Part shown: in pieces, positions 40,663 to 49,628 of the stretch
How the letters are laid out: every line of letters starts with the position of its first letter
Position numbering within the stretch: position 1 is the stretch's first letter
Assembly: GCA_017404955.1 (NCBI GenBank)
Contig: JAFRBH010000003.1
Location: 1-64,000, forward strand
Direction: 5' to 3'
Source of the DNA: Candidatus Saccharimonadota bacterium
Lineage (GTDB): Bacteria; Patescibacteriota; Saccharimonadia; Saccharimonadales; Saccharimonadaceae
DNA length: 64,000 nt
The notes under the pieces: model-generated
Told to the model about the DNA's origin: nothing
What the model saw: the letters and a program-made list of their open reading frames with translations, nothing else
The model's database searches: none
Made by a program: the position numbers and the translations under genes

Positions 40663-41937
40663 ATGAACATAGCTGTATTTTCAGATGTTTTTCTAGAAGT
40701 TCCGGGTGGAATTCCGTCATCGATTACTGCGCAGAAGAAAAGTTTGGAAGAGTTAGGGCATAAAGTCACAATTTTTGCTCCTGGTTTTACTAACAATAAT
40801 GGTGAGGCTACAGGGCTTGCGGATAAAAGTGTGCTAAGGGATGTGGTGGTAGTACCAACTCATAAGCATCTACGTCTTAATGGTGCACCACTTGCTAAAG
40901 CTCCAGAAGTGGTGGAACGGTGGATTATCGAAAATTATCCGGTGTTTTCTAGTTTTGATTTGATCCATGTTCATTATGAAGCTAGCTGTTCTCTGGCAGG
41001 CGCAAGACTTGCTAGGAAGTTTAAGATTCCTTTAGTCCAAACAATGCATGGACGCGAGGATATGGCTATTGCTGTAAATGTGCCGCATCCGTTTAAGACC
41101 ATTGCGGGTAGCGTATTGAACTTTTTACATAGCAAATATATACCACATAAAGTAGTAGTAAAAAGAGATCATGAGCTTGCACCAACTGTGGCTAGGGCTA
41201 AAATGTGGACTTTAATGGTAAATCATGCTAATTTTGCTGACATGGTGTTAACTCCTTCGGAGCATTTTGCAGAGAAATTGAAACACTATGGCGTTTCTAA
41301 GCCAATCACAGTAGTATCAAATGGTGTAGCCGATGAAATGGTAAAAGAATTTGATAAAAAAGTTGGTAGAGAGGCACTTATTCGCAACAAAAAACCAGGT
41401 GAGCCATTGAAACTTTTCTGGAACAGTCGTCTTTCTCAGGAAAAACGTATTATGCCATTCCTTGAGGCTCTAAGCATGATGAAAGAACCATTTTTCTTTT
41501 CTGCTTGTGGCGATGGTAACGAATTTAAGAATGCGCAGAAGTTTATTGCGAGAAATAATATGACTAAGGAAGTTAAACTTTATGGTAGAGTGCCACATGA
41601 AGAAGTGTTAGATAAAATGTTGGACCAGCATCTTTCTGTGACCGTATCGTATGGTTTCGACACGCAAGGCCTAACGCTTTTGGAAGCAGAGGCTGTTGGC
41701 CTGCCCGTATTTTTCTGTGATCCAGACATGAAAGAAGTTGTACCGGCTAAGGGAGCGGTAATGTCTGATGGCCCAGATCCGGTTGACATGAGTAAGGCAT
41801 TGGACGAAATAGCTAGAGAACCCGAGCGAATTGAAATGATGAGTAAAGAAATGCTGAAGCATCGTGAAGAGATTTTACAATCCACACAAATAAAAAAGTT
41901 AGTAATGGTCTATAAAGAACTAACTGATAAGGCCTGA
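40663..41937 (+). CDS. GT4-family glycosyltransferase
   Basis: 424-aa GT-B fold enzyme beginning MNIAVFSDVFLEVPGGIPSS, with the donor-domain SRLSQEKRIMPFLEAL and the family EX7E-like segment LLEAEAVGLPVFF. This resembles enzymes that add hexoses to diacylglycerol or phosphatidylinositol. Start is 8 nt after the SDR stop. It ends in TGA and overlaps the convergent gene at 41920 by 18 bp. Confidence 0.85.
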   Translation: MNIAVFSDVFLEVPGGIPSSITAQKKSLEELGHKVTIFAPGFTNNNGEATGLADKSVLRDVVVVPTHKHLRLNGAPLAKAPEVVERWIIENYPVFSSFDLIHVHYEASCSLAGARLARKFKIPLVQTMHGREDMAIAVNVPHPFKTIAGSVLNFLHSKYIPHKVVVKRDHELAPTVARAKMWTLMVNHANFADMVLTPSEHFAEKLKHYGVSKPITVVSNGVADEMVKEFDKKVGREALIRNKKPGEPLKLFWNSRLSQEKRIMPFLEALSMMKEPFFFSACGDGNEFKNAQKFIARNNMTKEVKLYGRVPHEEVLDKMLDQHLSVTVSYGFDTQGLTLLEAEAVGLPVFFCDPDMKEVVPAKGAVMSDGPDPVDMSKALDEIAREPERIEMMSKEMLKHREEILQSTQIKKLVMVYKELTDKA

Positions 41938-42708
41938 GATTGTAGCTTCGAGAGGCTTCCCTGGGTTAAACAAGTTCATCGCGGCGATTTTTCCAGCAAG
42001 TTCTCCATCCCAGAGCGATAATGGTGTATAGCTAGTGCTTCCGATTGGAATGCCAGCAACTTTGCCATTGTTTGCGATGATAACTTGGTTTTCAAGAAAT
42101 GTCAAAATAGTACAAGGGTAACTCAGAGTAAATTTGTGAAGATTTTCTACAACCTGCATTAATGGCATAGAAAGGAGTAACATTTTAGGGTAGTAGACTG
42201 CGCGAAATAGTTTTTGTAGCTGTGCCATTGTGCCAATTATGAATAAGTTCTCTTTTTCAATTATATTTACCATTTCTGGCAATAATAAGTCGATCGTGTC
42301 GCGTGCAAATATAGTTGGATTATCGGACGATTTTAATGCTTCAGCTATGGCTATACAAGTGGCAGAGTTTTTGGAAAAGTCGCCCAATAGAATATTGAAG
42401 TCAGAGTTTTTCAAGGCGTTGTCTAGAATATCTGACTTGGCAAAAGAACCAGACTCGGTAGAGCTGGCAAAAACAAAATTCGGGAGTGGTGGGAGCTTGT
42501 TTTTCAAGCTATCTGGCAATATTATGCTGAGGTCTTTGATTGGGAAACTTTGCTGTAAGCTTTCAGCGCTTTTGATGATATTTGAGAAGCTCTGGGAATT
42601 GCCGCCGATTAATGAGATTTTGCCGTTTTTTTGTTCGGGAATATTCCAAGACAACTCTTGATATTTTTTAAGATTTTCAATTTTTTCATAATAATCAAAT
42701 TTTTCCAT
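41920..42708 (-). CDS. Unknown protein, possibly a diverged ribokinase-fold enzyme
   Basis: 262 aa. No firm family. GKISLIGGNSQSFSN near residue 29 and LWDGELAGKIAAMNLFNPG near the end recall the carbohydrate-kinase domain of ADP/ATP-dependent NAD(P)H-hydrate dehydratase (YjeF C-terminal). The usual GTGD anion hole is replaced by WDGE, so activity is uncertain. The ATG follows the exonuclease stop with no gap (TAAATG), so it is the last gene of the smpB-xth operon. Confidence 0.5.
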   Translation of the reverse strand: MEKFDYYEKIENLKKYQELSWNIPEQKNGKISLIGGNSQSFSNIIKSAESLQQSFPIKDLSIILPDSLKNKLPPLPNFVFASSTESGSFAKSDILDNALKNSDFNILLGDFSKNSATCIAIAEALKSSDNPTIFARDTIDLLLPEMVNIIEKENLFIIGTMAQLQKLFRAVYYPKMLLLSMPLMQVVENLHKFTLSYPCTILTFLENQVIIANNGKVAGIPIGSTSYTPLSLWDGELAGKIAAMNLFNPGKPLEATISGLIS

Positions 42709-43515
42709 TTAAAACTCCAGAGTAATAGAAATTGGGCAGTGATCTGAGCCAGTGATATCTTCGTAGATATCGGCGGATCTTAAGTTCTTTAGAAGGGTTT
42801 TGCTAATAAAGAAATAATCAATGCGCCAACCGATGTTACGAGCTCTGGCATTAGCACGCCAAGTCCACCAGGTATAACGACCTATTTCTTGAGGGTGAAG
42901 CGTGCGGAAGGTATCAACGAAGCCTGCTTTTATAATGTTTTCAATTCCCTGTCGTTCTTCTTTGGTGAAGCCAGCATTTTCTTCGTTATCTTTCGGGCGG
43001 GCCAAATCTATCTCGGTATGGGCAGCATTGAAATCACCACAGACTACAACGGGTTTGGTCTTCTCAAGATTCTTTAAATATTTTAGAAAAGCTGGATCCC
43101 AAAGTTTTTCGCGGAGCTTTAACCTGGTTAATTCATGCTTACTGTTGGGTGTGTAAACATTGACTAAGAAAAATTCTGGATATTCGACAGTCTGAACCCG
43201 ACCTTCATTAAGAGGATTTCCGTGAATATCATCATCCCAGGCGTAGCTAATATTAATATCATCAGTAAAGCCGGTGAAATAGCTTTCGGGCTTTTTCTTG
43301 GTGAATATGGCAGTGCCAGAATAGCCAGCTTTTTCAGCTGAATTCCACAGTTCTTCGTATTCGGGTAGGTCGATTTCAGCCTGGCCTTCTCTAGCCTTAG
43401 TTTCTTGGATACAGAAGATATCAGGCTTCTTATTAGTTATAAAGGCGGAAAAAGCACCTTTTTTGATTACAGCTCTTAGTCCATTGACATTCCAGGAACA
43501 GATATTGTATCTCAT
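42709..43515 (-). CDS. xth: Exodeoxyribonuclease III / AP endonuclease
   Basis: 268-aa enzyme of the exonuclease-endonuclease-phosphatase fold acting in base excision repair. Motifs: ICSWNVNGLRAVI, DIFCIQETKAREGQ (metal-binding Glu), VVCGDFNAAHTEIDLARP, TWWTWRANARARNIGWRIDY and the terminal GSDHCPISI with catalytic Asp-His. Its ATG overlaps the smpB stop (TAATG), indicating coupling. Confidence 0.93.
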   Translation of the reverse strand: MRYNICSWNVNGLRAVIKKGAFSAFITNKKPDIFCIQETKAREGQAEIDLPEYEELWNSAEKAGYSGTAIFTKKKPESYFTGFTDDINISYAWDDDIHGNPLNEGRVQTVEYPEFFLVNVYTPNSKHELTRLKLREKLWDPAFLKYLKNLEKTKPVVVCGDFNAAHTEIDLARPKDNEENAGFTKEERQGIENIIKAGFVDTFRTLHPQEIGRYTWWTWRANARARNIGWRIDYFFISKTLLKNLRSADIYEDITGSDHCPISITLEF

Positions 43516-43928
43516 TAATATTTCCCCCTACTAATATCGCGATCTTTGATAGTTTGGCGCTTATCGTATTTTTTCTTGCCCTTAGCAGTAGCAATGACTA
43601 GTTTGATGTATCGACTACCGCCCAGTAGCTTAGTCGGGACAATCGTGTAGCCATCTTGTTTGGCACGCATTAAGGTTCTGATCTGTTTTTTAGTAGCGAG
43701 TAATCTGATATTTCTGGCGGTTTCAGCGCCGAGGGTAAGATTGTTTAGCCAGAGTTCATTATTCCTAATAGTAACAAAAGAACCTTTAAGCTGGACGTGG
43801 TGGTCGCGGATACTCCTAACTTCTAGGCCGGTCAGGCTCATGCCACAAGTAAGTTCATCCCCGAGCGCGTAGTCAAAGCGGGCGCGGCGGTTTACGGTAA
43901 CGGAATCTGAACTTTTTTTCTTTTTCAT
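43515..43928 (-). CDS. smpB: SsrA-binding protein SmpB
   Basis: SmpB delivers tmRNA to stalled ribosomes. 137 aa from MKKKKSSDSVTVNRRARFDY; GMSLTGLEVRSIR and the tail KKKYDKRQTIKDRD are typical. I choose 43928 because TATAAT (43935-43940) ends 6 nt upstream; the longer frame runs into the divergent gene. No tmRNA gene was found in this window. Confidence 0.95.
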   Translation of the reverse strand: MKKKKSSDSVTVNRRARFDYALGDELTCGMSLTGLEVRSIRDHHVQLKGSFVTIRNNELWLNNLTLGAETARNIRLLATKKQIRTLMRAKQDGYTIVPTKLLGGSRYIKLVIATAKGKKKYDKRQTIKDRDISRGKY

Positions 43929-43942
43929 GCTATTATTATAAC
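43929..43942. promoter_or_regulatory. Overlapping divergent leaderless promoters (smpB / GT4)
   Basis: Only 14 bp separate the two ATGs. Minus strand: TATAAT (43935-43940) then 6 nt then smpB ATG. Plus strand: TATTAT (43931-43936) then 6 nt then the glycosyltransferase ATG. The two -10 boxes share bases, so simultaneous initiation should be mutually exclusive. Confidence 0.65.
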
Positions 43943-45202
43943 ATGAGAATAGTGATCGCATCAGATATCTATTACCCAATGACTAATGGGGTGGCGGTTT
44001 TTGCTCATAATTTAGCCAAAGGCTTAAGCGAACGTGGCCATGAAGTGATGGTAATTGCCCCAAGCTTTAATGGTAAATTTCATATTGATACCGATAAAGA
44101 AACTGGCATGAAAACAGTGCATCTTACTTCCGCTAGGTTTCATTTTTATCCTGATCAAATTAATAAAGTCCCAGAAGGCAAAAAAATATTTGGTCGCAAA
44201 ATGCCAAGGTTGGTCTACAAACATGGAATTTGGTGGTCAGTTAATCCATATTTTGAGATTAAAAAAGTATTGAATGAATTCAAACCAGATGTGGTTCATT
44301 TACAAACAGCGGAGACTATCGCTATTGCCATTATGCAATATGTCCATAAATACAATATTCCAATTGTCTCCACTGGCCATGCTTATCCGGACAATGTTAC
44401 TGGACAATTTAAGTTCTTAAAACCAGTAAAAAAGCCTGTTGATGCGGCAGTGCGTGCTTATATGGCAAGTTTTTTGAAACACAGTGAGTACGCTACAGTG
44501 CCAACTGAAATTGCAATCAATGGTCTTATGCCAAAGCATAAAAAACGTTTCAAAGTTACCGTTGAAGCGATATCTAACGGTATTGATCTTTCTGAATTTT
44601 TTCCTGCTAAACCTAGTGAGAAAATTTGTCAGAAATATAAGATTGACCTAAGCATTCCGAGAATTATTTATGTCGGTAGGGTTGACCCAGAGAAAAGTAT
44701 TGATGTACTTATTTCTGCTTTTTTAGAGGTGGTTAAGAAGATCCCGAATGCAGAATTTTTAATAGTTGGTGACGGTATTGTTAAGCCGGACTTGGAAGAT
44801 CAAGTGAAAGATCTTGGATTGTCCAGCAGTGTGAGGTTTTTGGGTAGAATAATGCCGCCAGAATTACAAGAAATTTATCGTACAGGCGATGTATTTGCAA
44901 CGGCAAGCGAGACTGAGACTCAAGGTATTGTTTTGATTGAGGCGGCGGCTACTGGTTTGCCACTGATTGCGGTGGATGCTGGCGCAGTGAGTGAGCTTTG
45001 TTTGAATAAAAAGAATGGTATTCTATGTAAGCCTGGTAACGTAAAGGCAATTACTTCTGCAATGATTAAACTACTTTCTGATAAAACATTAAGAAAAGAA
45101 TATGGAAAAGAGAGCATTGAAGTAGCTAAAAAACATGACATCTCTTATACTCTGAAGCGTTTTGAGGATATCTATCAGATGGCAATAAACTTCAAGAAAT
45201 AA
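43943..45202 (+). CDS. GT4-family glycosyltransferase
   Basis: 419-aa GT-B enzyme: MRIVIASDIYYPMTNGVAVF at the N-terminus, GHAYPDNVTGQF, donor-site IIYVGRVDPEKSIDVLISAF and the EX7E motif ETQGIVLIEAAATGLPLIAV. It is related to diacylglycerol or mannosyl transferases, like the paralogue at 40663. It is probably involved in membrane glycolipid or surface polysaccharide. Leaderless start shared with the smpB promoter region. Confidence 0.87.
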   Translation: MRIVIASDIYYPMTNGVAVFAHNLAKGLSERGHEVMVIAPSFNGKFHIDTDKETGMKTVHLTSARFHFYPDQINKVPEGKKIFGRKMPRLVYKHGIWWSVNPYFEIKKVLNEFKPDVVHLQTAETIAIAIMQYVHKYNIPIVSTGHAYPDNVTGQFKFLKPVKKPVDAAVRAYMASFLKHSEYATVPTEIAINGLMPKHKKRFKVTVEAISNGIDLSEFFPAKPSEKICQKYKIDLSIPRIIYVGRVDPEKSIDVLISAFLEVVKKIPNAEFLIVGDGIVKPDLEDQVKDLGLSSSVRFLGRIMPPELQEIYRTGDVFATASETETQGIVLIEAAATGLPLIAVDAGAVSELCLNKKNGILCKPGNVKAITSAMIKLLSDKTLRKEYGKESIEVAKKHDISYTLKRFEDIYQMAINFKK

Positions 45203-45925
45203 TTATTTTTTTCTACGTAAGTAGTTTTTGATAGCAAATGCGGTTTCTTTAGGCTTTTCATAATTCATGAGGTGGCCAGTTCCCTTCACAAAGATACAGG
45301 GGGAGTTCAAATCGCGTGCCAGAGTTTCAGTTTTCTCAATTGGAATTAGACGTTCCTTGTCACCAACAATGAAACAGGATTTTTGTTTGAAATGAAAATC
45401 GTTAATACAGTAATGTGAAGAAAACTTAGCAGATTTAAACACTTCAATTCTACTAACGTAATCCGCACCACAAATATTGCTAATAGCTAGAACGTCCTTG
45501 AATAAGGCTTTATCTTTTGAAGCGAAGAGGTATTTTGTGCAAACATAAGTTACTAAACGATTAGGAAGTAATACGGAAAGCGGAGTAAGGGCTGCAAAAA
45601 AGCGAGCTGGCTTTACAGAGATAGGTGATAAAAAGATAATTTTATCACCAAGTAGCTCTGGATATCTTTCAGCGGTTGCCGCAGCGACAATAGAGCCCAT
45701 AGAGTGGCCGACGAGAATTGGTTTCTCAATTTCGTGTGCTTTGATGTAGTCTGCTACGAATTTTGCATAGGTTAAGGGAGTGTAGCTTTTCATTGAAAAA
45801 TCACCAGCAGGTGGAAGATCAGGGGTATAGACATTAAATTTCTTTTTATCAAAAAATTCAGTAACCTCTTTCAGGCCGGCGCTATTCCCTCGAAAACCAT
45901 GAATAAAAACTAGATTAGTTTTCAT
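45203..45925 (-). CDS. Alpha/beta hydrolase
   Basis: 240-aa serine hydrolase: LVFIHGFRGNSAGL (oxyanion loop), nucleophile elbow GHSMGSIVAA (Ser near residue 74), acid in IVGDKERLIP and catalytic His in GTGHLMNYEKP. Substrate is unknown. Its start overlaps the glutaredoxin stop by four bases, so the two are coupled. It abuts the convergent glycosyltransferase stop without spacing. Confidence 0.85.
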   Translation of the reverse strand: MKTNLVFIHGFRGNSAGLKEVTEFFDKKKFNVYTPDLPPAGDFSMKSYTPLTYAKFVADYIKAHEIEKPILVGHSMGSIVAAATAERYPELLGDKIIFLSPISVKPARFFAALTPLSVLLPNRLVTYVCTKYLFASKDKALFKDVLAISNICGADYVSRIEVFKSAKFSSHYCINDFHFKQKSCFIVGDKERLIPIEKTETLARDLNSPCIFVKGTGHLMNYEKPKETAFAIKNYLRRKK

Positions 45926-46137
45926 TTTAAGAGACCTGCTTTCTTTAGGGCCTTTTTTAGGGCTGGTCGATCAAAACCGACGATTTCCTCATCGTTAATT
46001 TTAGTAACTGGCACAGCTTGCAAATTCATACCTTCGGCATCAACTTCTTCATATTCTACGCCGAGCTCATCAAACCAGCTCATAAGAACATGACAATATG
46101 GACACCAGCTAGTAGAGTAGACTTTAACTTTAGACAT
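45922..46137 (-). CDS. Glutaredoxin-like protein
   Basis: 71-aa thioredoxin-fold protein with the redox motif CPYC (STSWCPYCHVLMSWF), a cis-Pro segment AVPVTKI and a terminal GFDRPALKKALKK, as in NrdH/mycoredoxin-type glutaredoxins. The start at MSKVKVY (46137) is chosen over 46173: TATAAT (46145-46150) ends 7 nt before it. Confidence 0.88.
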   Translation of the reverse strand: MSKVKVYSTSWCPYCHVLMSWFDELGVEYEEVDAEGMNLQAVPVTKINDEEIVGFDRPALKKALKKAGLLK

Positions 46138-46179
46138 ATATATTATTATATAACAATAATCTACTAATAGCAAGCAGTT

Positions 46180-47370
46180 TTAAGCAGATAAGGCTGCGTC
46201 CATTTGAGGATCTTTACCGCTATTAATGTCATCGTATGAGCGTACAATTTCTTTATCTGGAGAAACTCCGGTAGAATTAATACTATTTCCATTTGGGGTA
46301 TACCAGTGAGCGGTGGTGACTTTAAGCAGAGCACCACCAGATAAATTGATTAAGTTCTGAACTACACCTTTGCCGTAGGTTTTTTCGCCAATAATAGTGG
46401 CTTTCTTGTAATCTTTAAGCGCACCCGCGACTATTTCTGAGGCTGAGGCGGTACTACCATTAACGAGGACGACGGTTTTCATGTCCGATAAGATATTTTG
46501 ACCATGATTCGCATAGACGGTTTCTTCTGGTATGTGGATGGACTTTTGAATTAGAACAGCTTCGCTATCTATCCAAAGGCTCAAGAGGTCTTTGGCTGCA
46601 GAAACGTAGCCGCCACCGTTATCTCTAAGGTCAAGAATGACTTTATTGATACCTTTATCTTTGAAAGTTTTAGCGAATTCTTTTACTTTGGTCCCAGTGT
46701 CAGTGTCGAAGCGAGTAATGTGAATGATTGCGGTTTTATCATTATATTCTACATAGGCGGAAACGTTATTAATCTCTTCACGTGTCAAATCGAAAGTCTT
46801 TTCCTCACCGTCACGGATGACAGTAAGTTTGACAGAACTACCTTTTTCACCTCTAAGTTTAGTAGCAATAGTACTAGCATCATCTTTCCATACTTCTTCG
46901 TCGTTAATTTTGTAAATGATATCGCCAGCTTTAACCCCAGCTCTCTCTGCGGGATTATCTGGTAAGAGACGAGTAATCCTGACATAACCATCGCGCTTAG
47001 CCATTACTACGCCAACGCCAGAGCCAACATCACCATGAAGTGATTTGTTATAATCTGTAGCCTCGTTTGCCGTCATATATGAAGTGTAGACATCACCAAC
47101 TGAGGCAGCGATTCCCTTTTTAGCTCCATCTAAGGCTGCACTAAATTCAACATTACCATCATATTTAGATGCCAAAGTATTATAAACTTCATCAAGTGAG
47201 CTCCAGTCATTGGTTGAGACAGTGTTTTTGCCGCCAAGATACGGCAAGAAAGTTTTGGTGAAGGTATTCCAATTAAGACCTATAAATACACCAATAATAA
47301 GGCCGGCAAAGCTAATAACTAAAGCACTGCCTAGACTAACTTTTCTCTCTTTGTCCTCGCGTTTTACCAT
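46180..47370 (-). CDS. ctp: C-terminal processing peptidase (S41, PDZ)
   Basis: 396-aa secreted or anchored serine protease: transmembrane segment (about 12-30), PDZ domain (about 95-180; LLPDNPAERAGVKAGDIIY), and S41 domain with catalytic Ser in VNGSTASASEIVAGAL and Lys in IGEKTYGKGVVQ. Ctp proteases trim cell-wall and division proteins. It follows the ftsE-ftsX-CHAP cluster and has its own TATAAT (47377-47382) 6 nt before the ATG. Confidence 0.92.
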   Translation of the reverse strand: MVKREDKERKVSLGSALVISFAGLIIGVFIGLNWNTFTKTFLPYLGGKNTVSTNDWSSLDEVYNTLASKYDGNVEFSAALDGAKKGIAASVGDVYTSYMTANEATDYNKSLHGDVGSGVGVVMAKRDGYVRITRLLPDNPAERAGVKAGDIIYKINDEEVWKDDASTIATKLRGEKGSSVKLTVIRDGEEKTFDLTREEINNVSAYVEYNDKTAIIHITRFDTDTGTKVKEFAKTFKDKGINKVILDLRDNGGGYVSAAKDLLSLWIDSEAVLIQKSIHIPEETVYANHGQNILSDMKTVVLVNGSTASASEIVAGALKDYKKATIIGEKTYGKGVVQNLINLSGGALLKVTTAHWYTPNGNSINSTGVSPDKEIVRSYDDINSGKDPQMDAALSA

Positions 47371-47385
47371 TACTATATTATAGCA

Positions 47386-48543
47386 CTAAAGTCTATCTAG
47401 GTGAATAAAGTTGTAATAGCCAACTTGGCTGGCAGGAATAATGCGGGCGCCGAAATCACCCCAGCTATGGCTTTCGGAAGAGTAGGCGTTGTTATATTCA
47501 GTAATTCTGATAGAGCCATCGCCGCGGACCTCTTCTACCCAGACTACGTGGCCGTAGCCACCAGCATCAGTTTGAGCAATGATGTTAGGTGCTGGGTTGT
47601 GGTCTACGATACCTTTGCTTCTACCAACATCGTCCCAAGTATTTGCGTTACCCCAGTTTAGATAAAGACCGTATTGTTCCCATGCTTTCCAACCGACATA
47701 GGAGACGCATTCGCAGACATATCCACCAACATAGACACCGCCGATAGCTGTAGCATAGGCATCTTGATTATGCGGACAATCTGCTTGCCAACGATAAGTA
47801 TTCTCTCCAAAATAGACCATACTACCATCACCATAGATTTCTGGGTGGTTGCGAGCGTATTCCTCCATGGCAGCTTGCTGAGCAGCGCGAGCAGCTTTAG
47901 CGTCTTCTGAGTAAGCAGCAGCATCACCCTGATATTTTTCAACCAATTGTTGTTGCTCTGCTTGGTGTTGCGCAACAGCTTGTTTCATAACCTTTTGGCT
48001 TTCAATGATAGCTTGTACCTTGGCTTTGTCCTCCTCTAATTGTTCCTTAGTCTTTTTGATTCTTTGAGCAGAAAGACTGATTTGGGTCTTTATCGTGTTA
48101 TTACGAGCTTGTTTTTCGGCAAAGTCAGATAAAGTTTTAGTGCTAGCAAGTAAAGTAATTGGTTCGGTTTTGTCGTCAAAATGAACTTGAACCAATAAAT
48201 CTGCAAGACCTTCCTGTTGCTCTTTTAATTTAGCCTCTGTCTCTTCGATTTGCTTTTGAAGTTCAGCGGCATAAGCTTCGCTTTCGGCAATTTCTGCATT
48301 TAAACTGGCAATTTCTACGCCAAGTTGGTTCACTTTTTGTTGATATTCATTCGCGGTAGCTTGAGCCTGGTCCGCTTTGGCTACAGCCTCTTTTTCACGT
48401 TCAATGGCGGCTAGACATTCTGGGCTATTTTGACAGGCGATGGAAAGTGAAGACACAAGTTTTGGTGCGGCAAAAACCGAGGCAGTAATTAAACTAGCAG
48501 CTACAAGAAATAAAAATGTTTGTTTTTTGTTGAGAGCTTTCAT
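47386..48543 (-). CDS. PcsB-like CHAP-domain peptidoglycan hydrolase
   Basis: 385 aa: signal peptide (1-26, ending VFAAP), long coiled coil (about 35-230, Gln/Glu/Ala-rich) and a C-terminal CHAP amidase/endopeptidase domain. The catalytic Cys is probably in YVCECVSYVGWKAWEQYG and the His in GGYGHVVWVEEV. PcsB-type hydrolases are switched on by FtsEX through the coiled coil. The adjoining ftsE-ftsX genes make this the likely partner. TATAGT (48550-48555) ends 6 nt before the ATG. Confidence 0.85.
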   Translation of the reverse strand: MKALNKKQTFLFLVAASLITASVFAAPKLVSSLSIACQNSPECLAAIEREKEAVAKADQAQATANEYQQKVNQLGVEIASLNAEIAESEAYAAELQKQIEETEAKLKEQQEGLADLLVQVHFDDKTEPITLLASTKTLSDFAEKQARNNTIKTQISLSAQRIKKTKEQLEEDKAKVQAIIESQKVMKQAVAQHQAEQQQLVEKYQGDAAAYSEDAKAARAAQQAAMEEYARNHPEIYGDGSMVYFGENTYRWQADCPHNQDAYATAIGGVYVGGYVCECVSYVGWKAWEQYGLYLNWGNANTWDDVGRSKGIVDHNPAPNIIAQTDAGGYGHVVWVEEVRGDGSIRITEYNNAYSSESHSWGDFGARIIPASQVGYYNFIHLDRL

Positions 48544-48596
48544 ACTTCCACTATAGCATAAGCGGAATGATTTGTAAAGAGTAAAAACCTAAATTT

Positions 48597-49628
48597 TTAC
48601 TTTTTGCGGCGTTTTTTATTACCACGTAGATATTTGTGGATTGCGAGAGAGGAGGAGATAGTACCGATTAAGACACCAATAGTTATCGTAATTAAGTAAA
48701 TGACTACTAACCAACTAGTTTCAAGGAAATTATTGATTGTAGAAATATCGATGCCGTATCCTTGGAGACGTGGAGCGATTGCATGGAAACCAACATAGCC
48801 AATAGTGGCAGCGATTATACCAGATATCAAACCACAGATTTGAGCTTCGATTAAGAATGGTCCCCTAATAAAGCCATTGTCAGCACCAACTAGCTTCATC
48901 ATATAAATTTCTTCACGACGGGAGAAAATAGCCATGCGAATAGTGTTAAAAATAACTAAAATGGAAATTGCAAGGAAAATAATTGACAGGATGATGCCGC
49001 CATTTCTAGCAACGTTTGCCCAACTAGTGATAGTCTCAATTTCTGCACGGTTAACATCATAAGTAGGTGGCTTGCTTTGGTCGATTGTAGTCATAAAAGT
49101 GCGATCATTATTTACAATATTTTCAATACTTGAAAGATCGTCAATATTGTAGACCTTGATGCGCATAGTGGCCTGCATAGTGGAAATCATTAGTTCACGC
49201 ATAGCTTCGTCATCTAGAGCCGCCATTAAAGCCGCATCGTCAGCATTGTCTTTTAGGAATTGATTATATTCTTCTTCAGAGGTAGATACTTCTACACTTT
49301 TAACGTTTTCGTCGTCGCTCATCGTACTAGCCATTTTACCAAGAGTGGTGATAGATGTAGTTGGCTTAAAATAGATCGTAATGTCGATTTTTTCACGCAT
49401 AGTATCAGCGGTGGAAGACAGAATCGCACTAGCAATAATAGTAATAAATAGAATGACCAAGGTAATTGTCATTACGAGCGTAGAAGCGATAGACAACCAG
49501 ATATTCCTAGCGAAACCGATAGCACCATATTTAAATATCCTCGAACCGCTACGAAGTTTGTATGAGCTGGTACTTTTACTCATAGTTTTAAGATTTTTCT
49601 TAGTGTTCTTGACTTTTTCTTCTGACAT
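48597..49628 (-). CDS. ftsX: Cell division protein FtsX
   Basis: 343-aa permease-like partner of FtsE: a basic N-terminus, first transmembrane helix (about 48-72), extracellular loop (about 75-210) and three C-terminal helices, with FNTIRMAIFSRREEIYMMKL and VGADNGFIRGPFLIEA as the conserved coupling segment. It transmits ATP hydrolysis to a periplasmic hydrolase. The start overlaps the ftsE stop (TAATG) with AGGAGAG upstream. Confidence 0.93.
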   Translation of the reverse strand: MSEEKVKNTKKNLKTMSKSTSSYKLRSGSRIFKYGAIGFARNIWLSIASTLVMTITLVILFITIIASAILSSTADTMREKIDITIYFKPTTSITTLGKMASTMSDDENVKSVEVSTSEEEYNQFLKDNADDAALMAALDDEAMRELMISTMQATMRIKVYNIDDLSSIENIVNNDRTFMTTIDQSKPPTYDVNRAEIETITSWANVARNGGIILSIIFLAISILVIFNTIRMAIFSRREEIYMMKLVGADNGFIRGPFLIEAQICGLISGIIAATIGYVGFHAIAPRLQGYGIDISTINNFLETSWLVVIYLITITIGVLIGTISSSLAIHKYLRGNKKRRKK

